NCBI GenBank assembly: GCA_945872195.1
Contig: CAMBZO010000175.1
Coordinates: forward strand, 1 to 6,040
From: Akkermansia muciniphila
GTDB lineage: Bacteria > Verrucomicrobiota > Verrucomicrobiia > Limisphaerales > SXTU01
Direction: 5' to 3'
DNA: 6,040 nucleotides
Of this stretch, positions 1 to 5,347 are shown one piece after another; within the stretch, counting starts at the first letter, position 1; each line of letters begins with the position of its first letter. The notes beneath the pieces were generated by a model. It was not told the origin of the DNA, did no database searches, and was given only the letters and a program-made list of their open reading frames with translations. The translations under genes and the position numbers were made by a program.

Positions 1-2
1 TC

Positions 3-818
3 GGCGCGGGCCGCGACCAGGGCTGGCCCGGCCACGGCGACGTGGGCAAGCCCGGCCCGCTGGAAGACAACTGGGCTTCCAACTACGCCGCTGGCGACCT
101 CGCCGAGGAACTCGTCGCCGAGGGCTATTGCGCCATGAAGTTCTGGACCTTCGACCGCGCGTTCCACGAACACGGCGGGAACTTCCTCCCGTGGTCCGCC
201 GTGAAGGCGTGCGTGAAGCCCATGGAAGAAGCCCGCAAGCGCGTGGGCGACAAGATTGAAATCCTCCTCGATGGCCACGGCTTCTTCCAACTCCCCGCCG
301 CGCTGCGCATCGCCGAAGCCATGCGCGACCTGCGCCCGCTCTGGCTCGAAGACGTGATGCGCGTGGACAACGCCGACACGCTCGCCGACTTCCGTGACAA
401 GGCGCGGCTGCCTATCGCCGTGAGCGAGATGCTCACGAGCCGTGAAGACTACCGGCTCGTGCTGGAGCGCCACGCCGTGGACTACGTGATGATTGACCCG
501 ACGTGGGTGGGCGGCATCAGCGAGACGCGGCGGCTGGCCGAGCTGGCGCAGACCTACAACATCCCCGCCACCATGCACGACTGCACCGGCCCGCTCACCC
601 TCTTCGCCGGCCTGCACGTCGCCACGGCGGTGCCGAACGTCACCTTCCAGGAAAGCGTCCGCGCACACATCCGCACCTTCTACAGCTCACTCATCGAAAC
701 GAACGTGGTGATCGAGCAAGGCTTCGCGCTGCCGCCGGAAGCCCCTGGCTTGGGCACAAAGCTCAAGCCAGAGCTGTTCGACGCGAAGCGCGCGAGCTAC
801 CGAATCACGCGTGCTTGA
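3..818 (+). CDS. Enolase-superfamily acid-sugar dehydratase (DgoD-like), 5'-truncated
   Basis: This is the C-terminal part of a mandelate racemase/muconate lactonizing enzyme-type protein. The frame is open back to the window edge, so the start and the N-terminal capping domain lie outside; the GTG at 42 is internal. Counting that GTG as residue 1, the barrel shows metal ligands D77 (in DGHG), E103 (in WLEDV) and E129 (in SEML). It also shows H79, D152 (in MIDP), H179 (in MHDCTGP) and E204 (in FQES). As I recall the family, this spacing (26 and 26 between ligands, His at +2 and +102, Asp at +75) is that of D-galactonate dehydratase and the related mannonate dehydratase. These enzymes use Mg2+ to remove water from a sugar acid, giving a 2-keto-3-deoxy acid in the cytoplasm. 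All catalytic residues of the barrel are present, so it should be active. The exact substrate cannot be read from the sequence. A terminator-like hairpin follows the stop. Confidence 0.88.
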   Translation, partial: GAGRDQGWPGHGDVGKPGPLEDNWASNYAAGDLAEELVAEGYCAMKFWTFDRAFHEHGGNFLPWSAVKACVKPMEEARKRVGDKIEILLDGHGFFQLPAALRIAEAMRDLRPLWLEDVMRVDNADTLADFRDKARLPIAVSEMLTSREDYRLVLERHAVDYVMIDPTWVGGISETRRLAELAQTYNIPATMHDCTGPLTLFAGLHVATAVPNVTFQESVRAHIRTFYSSLIETNVVIEQGFALPPEAPGLGTKLKPELFDAKRASYRITRA

Positions 819-835
819 GCTGAGAGGGGAATCCT

Positions 836-867
836 GCCCGCCTCACTACGCGACGGAGTGGGCGGGC
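836..867 (+). terminator. Terminator-like hairpin after the dehydratase gene
   Basis: GCCCGCC (836-842) pairs with GGCGGGC (861-867). Next to it CACT (844-847) pairs with AGTG (857-860), with one bulged T at 843 and a 9-base loop. The GC-rich stem is followed by CTTTC, a weak T-run. It lies 17 bases after the dehydratase stop and well before the MOSC gene, so it probably ends the upstream transcript. The T-run is poor for a textbook intrinsic terminator. Confidence 0.65.
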
Positions 868-956
868 CTTTCAACCGCGACGTTCCGGCTCCGTGAACGG
901 CCCTGCACCTATTGCCTTCAACGCTGAGTGAAGCCAATGCACTTCCGGTCAAAGGA

Positions 957-984
957 TTTACACACTTCGGTTTACGCTTTACGT
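957..984. repeat. Degenerate heptamer array upstream of the MOSC gene
   Basis: Four consecutive 7-base units can be read: TTTACAC at 957, ACTTCGG at 964, TTTACGC at 971 and TTTACGT at 978. Three of the four begin with TTTAC. The array ends 14 bases before the ATG at 999. It could be a degenerate member of the 7-bp periodic family seen elsewhere in this window. The same bases also give a weak promoter reading (TTTACA at 957, TACGTT at 980, 17-base spacer), and the two explanations cannot be separated by eye. Confidence 0.45.
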
Positions 985-998
985 TGTCATCACTCGAC

Positions 999-1589
999 AT
1001 GAGCGAAATCAGCACACGCATTGAAACCGCGCACGGCGCATCCGCGCTGCACCGGTCATTGGCGGAACTGGAGGCTGGCCTGATCACGCTGCCACCGGCT
1101 TCGAGGGACTCCGGTAGGCTGGCGTTCATCGTTCGTCGGCCATCCAAGGAAGCGCGGGAAGTTTTGCGTGCGGCGCGGCTCTCCCCAGAGGAAGGGCTGC
1201 CCGGCGATAATTGGAGCCGCAAGCCTTCGCCCGACCCCACAGCGCAACTCACGGTGATGAGCCTCGACGTGGCCGGGCTGATCGCCAATGGCCAGTCGCT
1301 CGCGCTGTTTGGTGACAATCTCTTCGTGGACCTGGACCTCTCGGCGGAGAATCTCCCCATCGGCTCGCGGCTGCGCGTGGGCGGAGCCGTGGTGGAAGTC
1401 ACGCCAATGCCGCACGATGGCTGCAGCAAGTTCAACGCGCGGTTTGGCAATGCCGCGCTGAGGTTCGTAAACGCCAAGCCCACCCGTCACCTCAACCTGC
1501 GCGGCATCTACTGGCGCGTCATCGAGGCGGGCGAAATCGAAGTCGGCTCGCCCATCCAGGTGCTTTCGCGGCCCGGCCTCCCCGCGTGA
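999..1589 (+). CDS. Stand-alone MOSC domain protein
   Basis: This 196-residue protein belongs to the small single-domain MOSC family, related to the C-terminal domain of molybdenum cofactor sulfurase and to YiiM/YuaD-like proteins. MOSC proteins are thought to carry sulfur on a conserved cysteine for delivery to metal-sulfur cofactors. Visible landmarks are RRPSKEAREVL (46-56), GLPGDNW (66-72), QLTVMS (83-88), a GDNLFVDLDLS strand-loop near 105-115, and HDGCSKF (139-145) with the likely active Cys142. LRGIYWRV and VGSPIQV follow near the C-terminus. The length fits a full-length member of this subgroup. The ATG at 999 is preferred. An in-frame TTG at 912 would add 29 residues unlike the family and would run through the heptamer array. 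No Shine-Dalgarno sequence precedes the ATG. No molybdenum enzyme is nearby, so the physiological partner is unknown. Confidence 0.88.
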   Translation: MSEISTRIETAHGASALHRSLAELEAGLITLPPASRDSGRLAFIVRRPSKEAREVLRAARLSPEEGLPGDNWSRKPSPDPTAQLTVMSLDVAGLIANGQSLALFGDNLFVDLDLSAENLPIGSRLRVGGAVVEVTPMPHDGCSKFNARFGNAALRFVNAKPTRHLNLRGIYWRVIEAGEIEVGSPIQVLSRPGLPA

Positions 1590-1694
1590 TTTCAATTCGC
1601 TGAGGTGGCCTCCGAGGCCCAACCGCCAACGTGTGCTTCGTTGTCGCGCTGGCTTGCGAAACGGGGCTTTGGCGAGCAGAGTTGCCGGATCGTG

Positions 1695-1707
1695 AGTTGC
1701 GCCAACT
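1695..1707 (+). other. Small inverted repeat just before the LamG-like gene start
   Basis: AGTTG (1695-1699) and CAACT (1703-1707) form a perfect 5-bp stem with a 3-base loop, ending 12 bases before the ATG at 1720. It could be a minor structure in the mRNA leader. A stem this short occurs often by chance. The rest of 1590-1719 shows only another 5-bp hairpin (GGCCT/AGGCC, 1607-1619) without a T-run, and no convincing promoter. Confidence 0.2.
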
Positions 1708-1719
1708 AAATCTCCTGCC

Positions 1720-2433
1720 ATGAAATTATCCCTCACCCTCGCCCTCGTCTCTCTCACCACCGCCGTCGCGTCTGCCGGCGAACCGGCGGGCTATTACAGC
1801 CGCACGATCTTCGCGGACGACTTTTCCGGCAGCGGCTTCGGGCCGCGCTGGGGGCATTACAAGAGCGGCAGCGTGGTGAAGGACGGCGTCCTCGTCGGCA
1901 TCACGCCGGAGAGCTCCGACCACTCCGCGGTGGACAACATCCGCTTCCCCGCCGAGCGCGACCTCGAGGTGTCGGTGAAGTTCCGGTTCGTCAGCGAGAA
2001 GGCAAAGGGTTTCAACGTGTGGCTGGATGACAAGGATTACAAAGGCTCGCACGCCGGTCACATTTGCAGCGTGTCCGTCAGCACGACGGCGCTGACCATC
2101 GCCGATGCCAAGACCGGCAACTTCCGCAACGACATCTACGCGAAGAAGAAGGCGACACCCATCGCGCTCACCGCCGAGGACAAGGCGATGCTCGCCACCA
2201 AGAACACCAAGCTCCCCGTGAAGCTCGCGCTTCAGGAATGGCACACGCTGGTGATCCGCACCAAGGGCGACGGTGTCGAAGTGAGCCTCGACGGCAAAGT
2301 GGCCGGCACGTTCAAGTCCGAGGGCATCGGGCACGATCACAAAACGCTCGTCAGCCTGACGACCAACCCAGTGGATGTGCATTACGACGACTTCAGCCTG
2401 AAGGCCGCCGGCCCGGCTGCAGCAAAACCTTGA
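1720..2433 (+). CDS. Secreted LamG/DUF1080-like (concanavalin-type) protein
   Basis: This 237-residue protein begins with a clear Sec signal peptide: a short basic start (MK), a hydrophobic stretch from 3 to 16, and a likely signal peptidase I cut after ASA at 17-19. The mature part is rich in beta strands. It opens with FADDFSG and a VVKDGVLVG strand, includes a WLDDKDYKGSHAGH segment, and closes with a YDDFSL strand before an Ala/Pro tail. This pattern resembles the jelly-roll LamG-like or DUF1080 (3-keto-disaccharide hydrolase) domains that are abundant in Planctomycetes and Verrucomicrobia. A role in binding or processing sugars outside the cytoplasm is therefore plausible but not shown. 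I see no catalytic residues I would trust. The ATG is chosen because the signal peptide starts there. CTCCTGCC, not a Shine-Dalgarno sequence, precedes it. The glycosyltransferase gene starts 42 bases after the stop and may be cotranscribed. Confidence 0.78.
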   Translation: MKLSLTLALVSLTTAVASAGEPAGYYSRTIFADDFSGSGFGPRWGHYKSGSVVKDGVLVGITPESSDHSAVDNIRFPAERDLEVSVKFRFVSEKAKGFNVWLDDKDYKGSHAGHICSVSVSTTALTIADAKTGNFRNDIYAKKKATPIALTAEDKAMLATKNTKLPVKLALQEWHTLVIRTKGDGVEVSLDGKVAGTFKSEGIGHDHKTLVSLTTNPVDVHYDDFSLKAAGPAAAKP

Positions 2434-2475
2434 GGAGTGTTTCCTCCCTGCTCCATGCGTGGTTGAACGTTGCCC

Positions 2476-3780
2476 ATGAACTTGGTCCAAATCACCCCCG
2501 GCGCGGGCGGGATGTATTGTGGGAATTGTTTCCGCGACAACGCGCTCGTCGCCGCGCTGCGGCGGGGCGGGCACGAGGTGCTCATGGTGCCGCTCTACTT
2601 GCCGATGACGCTGGACGAGGAGAACCAGAGCGCCGGGACGCCGACCTTCTTCGGCGGCATCAACGTCTATCTCCAGCAGCAGTCCGCGTGCTTCCGCCGC
2701 GCGCCGCAGTGGCTGCACAGCCTGCTGGATTCGCCCATCCTCCTGAAACTTGCCGCCGGTCGCGCCGCCAAGACCCGCGCGGCGGACGTGGGGGAACTCA
2801 CGCTCTCGATGCTGCGCGGCGAGGAGGGCAACCAGGCGCGCGAACTCGACGAGTTGCTCGCGTGGTTGAAAACCCAGCCGCGCCCCGACGTGGTCCTGCT
2901 CTCGAACGCGCTGCTCGTCGGCTTCACGCGCAGGCTCAAGGCCGAGCTGGGCTGCAAGGTCATCTGCAATCTTCAGGGCGAGGACGCTTACCTCGACTCC
3001 ATGCCCAGCTCGTTGCGCGAGCGGGTCTGGGCACTGCTGGCCGAGCGTTGCCGGGACTGCGACCTGTTCCTCGCCCCGAGCCGCTACTTCGCCGACACGA
3101 TGGCGCGGCGGCTCGAACTGCCGGCGGAGAAGGTGAAGGTCGTGTTCAACGGCATCAGCCTCGAAGGCTACGCCGAAACTCCGAGTTCCGAATCCCGAGT
3201 TCCGAGTTCTCCCACCCTCGGCTACTTCGCCCGCATGTGCCGTGAGAAGGGGCTGGACCTGCTGGTCGAGACGTTCATCGAACTCAAGCAGCGCGGGACG
3301 GTGCCAAACCTCAAGCTCAAGGTCGGCGGCGGGTGCGGGCCGGGCGATGAGGCATTCGTCGCGCAGCTCAAGGGACATCTGCGTCGCGCAGGCTGTCTGG
3401 GCGAGGTTGAGTTTCACCCGAACCTCACGCGCGCGCAGAAGGTGAGTTTCCTGCGATCGCTCACGGTGTTTTCCGTGCCCGCGCTCTACGGCGAAGGCTT
3501 CGGGCTGTATCTCATCGAGGCGATGGCGGCGGGCGTGCCCGTGGTGCAGCCACGTCACGCGGCATTCCCTGAACTGGTCGCGGCCACCGGCGGCGGGCTC
3601 ATCGCCGAGGCGAACGCGGCGGCGCTGGCGTCAGCCATCGAGGGGCTGCTGCTGGCCCCGGCGCAACTCCGGTCGTTGGGCGAGGCTGGGCGATGCGCGG
3701 TGTCAGAACTGTTCACAGTGGACCGCATGGCCGGCGAGGTCGCGAGCCAGTGTGAAGCCCTCCTCCGAACCCGCGATTGA
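2476..3780 (+). CDS. GT4-family glycosyltransferase
   Basis: This 434-residue GT-B fold glycosyltransferase transfers a sugar from a nucleotide-sugar donor, probably to a polysaccharide, glycolipid or other envelope acceptor at the cytoplasmic side of the membrane. The N-terminal Rossmann domain begins MNLVQITPGAGGMYCGNC, a glycine-rich loop followed by RDNALVAALRRGGHEV. The C-terminal donor-binding domain starts at GYFARMCREKGLDLL (249-263) and carries the EX7E motif EGFGLYLIE (E340 and E348), then AMAAGVPVV. Length and domain order are normal for GT4 and there is no signal peptide. The ATG at 2476 is preferred over the TTG at 2470, since the first beta strand begins right there. The joint between the two domains (about residues 236-246, Ser/Pro-rich) is encoded by a heptamer array. 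A hairpin follows the stop. Donor and acceptor cannot be named from the sequence. Confidence 0.9.
   Translation: MNLVQITPGAGGMYCGNCFRDNALVAALRRGGHEVLMVPLYLPMTLDEENQSAGTPTFFGGINVYLQQQSACFRRAPQWLHSLLDSPILLKLAAGRAAKTRAADVGELTLSMLRGEEGNQARELDELLAWLKTQPRPDVVLLSNALLVGFTRRLKAELGCKVICNLQGEDAYLDSMPSSLRERVWALLAERCRDCDLFLAPSRYFADTMARRLELPAEKVKVVFNGISLEGYAETPSSESRVPSSPTLGYFARMCREKGLDLLVETFIELKQRGTVPNLKLKVGGGCGPGDEAFVAQLKGHLRRAGCLGEVEFHPNLTRAQKVSFLRSLTVFSVPALYGEGFGLYLIEAMAAGVPVVQPRHAAFPELVAATGGGLIAEANAAALASAIEGLLLAPAQLRSLGEAGRCAVSELFTVDRMAGEVASQCEALLRTRD
3181..3208. repeat. Heptanucleotide array inside the glycosyltransferase gene
   Basis: Four tandem 7-base units are present: CCGAGTT at 3181, CCGAATC at 3188, CCGAGTT at 3195 and CCGAGTT at 3202. 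The array is read in frame as a Ser/Pro/Glu-rich segment (PSSESRVPSS) between the two Rossmann domains of the GT4 enzyme. Seven bases is not a multiple of three, so the units use all three frames in turn, and gain or loss of a single unit would break the gene. The unit differs by one base from that of the ruvA-downstream array when read on the opposite strand. Confidence 0.85.
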
Positions 3781-3795
3781 GGCTAGTTGAACCTT

Positions 3796-3823
3796 GCGCT
3801 CGATCCCCGGTGAGCGCGCTTTT
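3796..3823 (+). terminator. Probable intrinsic terminator of the glycosyltransferase gene
   Basis: GCGCTC (3796-3801) pairs with GAGCGC (3812-3817) across a 10-base loop, and GC then TTTT (3820-3823) follow. It starts 16 bases after the glycosyltransferase stop, in the gap between two convergent genes. The opposite strand has no T-run after the stem, so it should act mainly on plus-strand transcripts. The stem is short (6 bp), so strength is uncertain. Confidence 0.55.
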
Positions 3824-3840
3824 CAGCGTTCAGAGTGATC

Positions 3841-4539
3841 TCACTCATCTCGTGTAATCGCCCTCATCCGCGCCTCCAGCTCCGTGCGCAGCCGCTCCCG
3901 TTCCTCATCACTCGCCTCGCGCGGGATCCGCACCGGCGGACCGAGCTGCACCTCGCAGCGCGCGAAGGGCAGCGGCACTTGGAAGCGGTCCCACGTCTTG
4001 AGCCGCCACTTGCAGCTCAGGTGAAAGGACGCCGGGACAATGGCCATGCCCGTGAGCTGCGCGAGCGAGATGATCCCCTCCTGCACCACGTAGCACGGCC
4101 CGCGTGGCCCGTCGGGCGTGATCGCAAGGTCGCGGCCCCGCTCGCCCGCTGAGACGAGTTCGCGCAATGCCTGCGGCCCGCGTCGGCTGGACGATCCGCG
4201 CACCGGCTCGACGTCGAACAACTCCAGCACCCGCGCCAGCATCCCGCCATCGCGGCTCGCGCTCACGAGCGCGGCCATTTTGCGCTGCGGCTGCCGTGCC
4301 TGCACGTAGCGCCGGAAGAGAATGAGCGAGAGCGCCAGCCGGTTGTGCCACAGGCAGAAGATGACCGGCTCCTTGCCACCGTTCTCGAAGAGGTTGGTTC
4401 CGTCATGCCATCGCCAGCGGAGCGTGGCCGCGACGGAACTCGACACCAGCCAGATCAGTCGTGCCGCCAGCAGTCCGTGCCACTTCGCCCGCTGGGGAAC
4501 GACGGGGCCGGAGGAAGAAGGTTTGGCAGGCGGGTTCAA
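3841..4539 (-). CDS. DUF374 lysophospholipid acyltransferase-like protein
   Basis: This 232-residue protein of the LPLAT/DUF374 family probably transfers an acyl chain to a lipid precursor at the inner face of the membrane. The acceptor is unknown. A hydrophobic segment near residues 22-40 could anchor it. Family landmarks follow in order: CLWHNRL with the putative catalytic His65, SASRDGG (93-99), RGSSSRRG (114-121), and TPDGPRGP (141-148), the hallmark block of this subgroup. The only usual start codon for the frame is a TTG at 4539. Upstream the frame is open to a stop at 4582-4584 with no ATG, GTG or TTG, and no Met follows for 87 residues. The bases ACCTGCC come just before the TTG, much as CTCCTGCC precedes the ATG at 1720. 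The gene runs in the same direction as ruvC and ruvA, 114 bases after ruvA, and ends convergent with the glycosyltransferase gene. Confidence 0.85.
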   Translation of the reverse strand: MNPPAKPSSSGPVVPQRAKWHGLLAARLIWLVSSSVAATLRWRWHDGTNLFENGGKEPVIFCLWHNRLALSLILFRRYVQARQPQRKMAALVSASRDGGMLARVLELFDVEPVRGSSSRRGPQALRELVSAGERGRDLAITPDGPRGPCYVVQEGIISLAQLTGMAIVPASFHLSCKWRLKTWDRFQVPLPFARCEVQLGPPVRIPREASDEERERLRTELEARMRAITRDE

Positions 4540-4565
4540 GGCAGGTTTTGGCGGCGTCTTCCGTC

Positions 4566-4633
4566 TTTCGTGTTCCGTGACTCAGGCCGAATGCGTGCGA
4601 AGACCAGCACGCAACACGGAACACGGAACACGA
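4566..4633. repeat. Nested palindrome built from heptamer repeats, ruvA-acyltransferase gap
   Basis: The right side holds in-phase heptamers AGCACGC at 4606, AACACGG at 4613, AACACGG at 4620 and AACACGA at 4627. The left side holds two inverted units, TTTCGTG at 4566 and TTCCGTG at 4573. Together they make a perfect 12-bp inverted repeat, TCGTGTTCCGTG (4568-4579) against CACGGAACACGA (4622-4633). Inside it lies a second perfect 7-bp stem, TGCGTGC (4592-4598) against GCACGCA (4607-4613), with an 8-base loop. The element fills most of the gap between ruvA and the acyltransferase gene. Transcribed on the minus strand it could fold into a long hairpin, possibly damping read-through or stabilising the ruvA end. 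No T-run follows, so it is not a classical terminator. Confidence 0.8.
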
Positions 4634-4653
4634 CAGTTGCTTCCATTAGAGTT

Positions 4654-5256
4654 TCAACCTTTCTTCAACCCCGCCCGCACCAGTTCCTCCACTGTCGCCT
4701 GCTCGCCCAGCATCGTCTGCGCGGCGCGGACGGTCTCGTGCGCCTCGGGCTGCTTGAAGCCCAACGCCATCAGCGCGAGCACGGCGTCGTTGATCCGCTG
4801 GCCACCGGCGGACAACGCGCGTTCCGCGCTGCTCGCCTCCCACGCGCCTGCCGCGCCGATCTTGTCCTTCAGTTCGACCACGATGCGCTCGGCGGTCTTG
4901 CGACCCACGCCGGAGATGGCGGAAAGCGCTTTTACATCGCCGCTGGCCACCGCGCCCCGGAAGGCGATCGGGTTCATGCCGCTGAGAACATTGAGCGCGA
5001 TCTTCGGGCCGATGCCGCTGACGGTGTTGATGAGCATGCGGAAGAGATCGCGCTCGGCCGCCGTCGCGAAGCCATAGAGCACATGGGCGTCCTCGCGAAT
5101 GGCGAGATGTGTGAGCAGTCGCACGTCGCCGCCGGGCGCGGGAAGCTTGTCGAACGATGACAGCGGGATGAGCACATCGTAGCCGACGCCGTGGACATCC
5201 ACCGTGACTTGCGTGGGCAACGCCGCAACCAGCTTGCCGTGCAGAAAGGAAATCAT
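4654..5256 (-). CDS. ruvA: Holliday junction branch migration protein RuvA
   Basis: RuvA tetramers bind four-way DNA junctions, hold them in an open square form, and load the RuvB motor that drives branch migration during recombinational repair. The 200-residue length matches the family (about 200). The N-terminal OB-fold domain begins MISFLHGKLV and includes DVHGVGYDVLIP (20-31). Domain II carries the two helix-hairpin-helix motifs that grip DNA: SGIGPK (80-85) and SGVGRKTAERI (115-125). A flexible linker near 135-152 leads to domain III (about 155-197, NDAVLALMALGF), which contacts RuvB. The ATG at 5256 is chosen because the canonical N-terminus starts there. The frame stays open to 5514, but that stretch is the ruvC gene in another frame. 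ruvC lies 91 bases upstream, with a heptamer array in the gap. No Shine-Dalgarno sequence is seen. ruvB is not in the window. Confidence 0.97.
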   Translation of the reverse strand: MISFLHGKLVAALPTQVTVDVHGVGYDVLIPLSSFDKLPAPGGDVRLLTHLAIREDAHVLYGFATAAERDLFRMLINTVSGIGPKIALNVLSGMNPIAFRGAVASGDVKALSAISGVGRKTAERIVVELKDKIGAAGAWEASSAERALSAGGQRINDAVLALMALGFKQPEAHETVRAAQTMLGEQATVEELVRAGLKKG

Positions 5257-5308
5257 GCTGCGCCGTTGTAGCGGAGGAACGCGCGGACGCGCAATGCGGA
5301 AGGCCGGG

Positions 5309-5336
5309 GTAAACGCGGAATGATAAATGCGGGATG
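5309..5336. repeat. Degenerate heptamer array between ruvC and ruvA
   Basis: Four in-phase 7-base units can be read on the plus strand: GTAAACG at 5309, CGGAATG at 5316, ATAAATG at 5323 and CGGGATG at 5330. Units alternate between two types, suggesting an old 14-bp pattern. Another related word, AATGCGG, occurs at 5293 out of phase. The array lies between the ruvC stop and the ruvA start, in the ruvCA leader if the two are cotranscribed. It is more degenerate than the arrays at 3181 and 4606, so its reality rests on the shared period and context. Confidence 0.45.
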
Positions 5337-5347
5337 GGCCAACGGTG

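Noticed and set aside
912..998. TTG start for the MOSC protein adding 29 residues
   Set aside because: The added residues do not resemble the family, they cover a repeat array, and a good ATG lies at 999.
1682..1712. Possible promoter TTGCCG and TAAATC before the LamG-like gene
   Set aside because: The spacer is 19 bases, the boxes match poorly, and the start site would fall at the ATG itself.
2064..3245. A 393-codon plus-strand frame
   Set aside because: It overlaps the same two genes in another frame, crosses their gap, and is extremely Arg-rich without motifs.
1726..3558. A 610-codon open frame on the minus strand
   Set aside because: It lies antisense to two well-supported genes (the secreted LamG-like protein and the GT4 enzyme). 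It reads as Arg/His/Glu/Ala-rich low-complexity sequence with no recognisable domain, as GC-rich antisense frames often do.
3833..3846. GAGTGA and TCACTC inverted repeat at the end of the acyltransferase gene
   Set aside because: The arms are separated by only two bases, so it makes at best a 5-bp hairpin. It overlaps the stop codon and has no T-run. It could be a protein-binding palindrome, but nothing supports that.
4322..5160. Two overlapping plus-strand frames of about 250-270 codons
   Set aside because: Both are antisense to ruvA and the acyltransferase gene and show no domain features.
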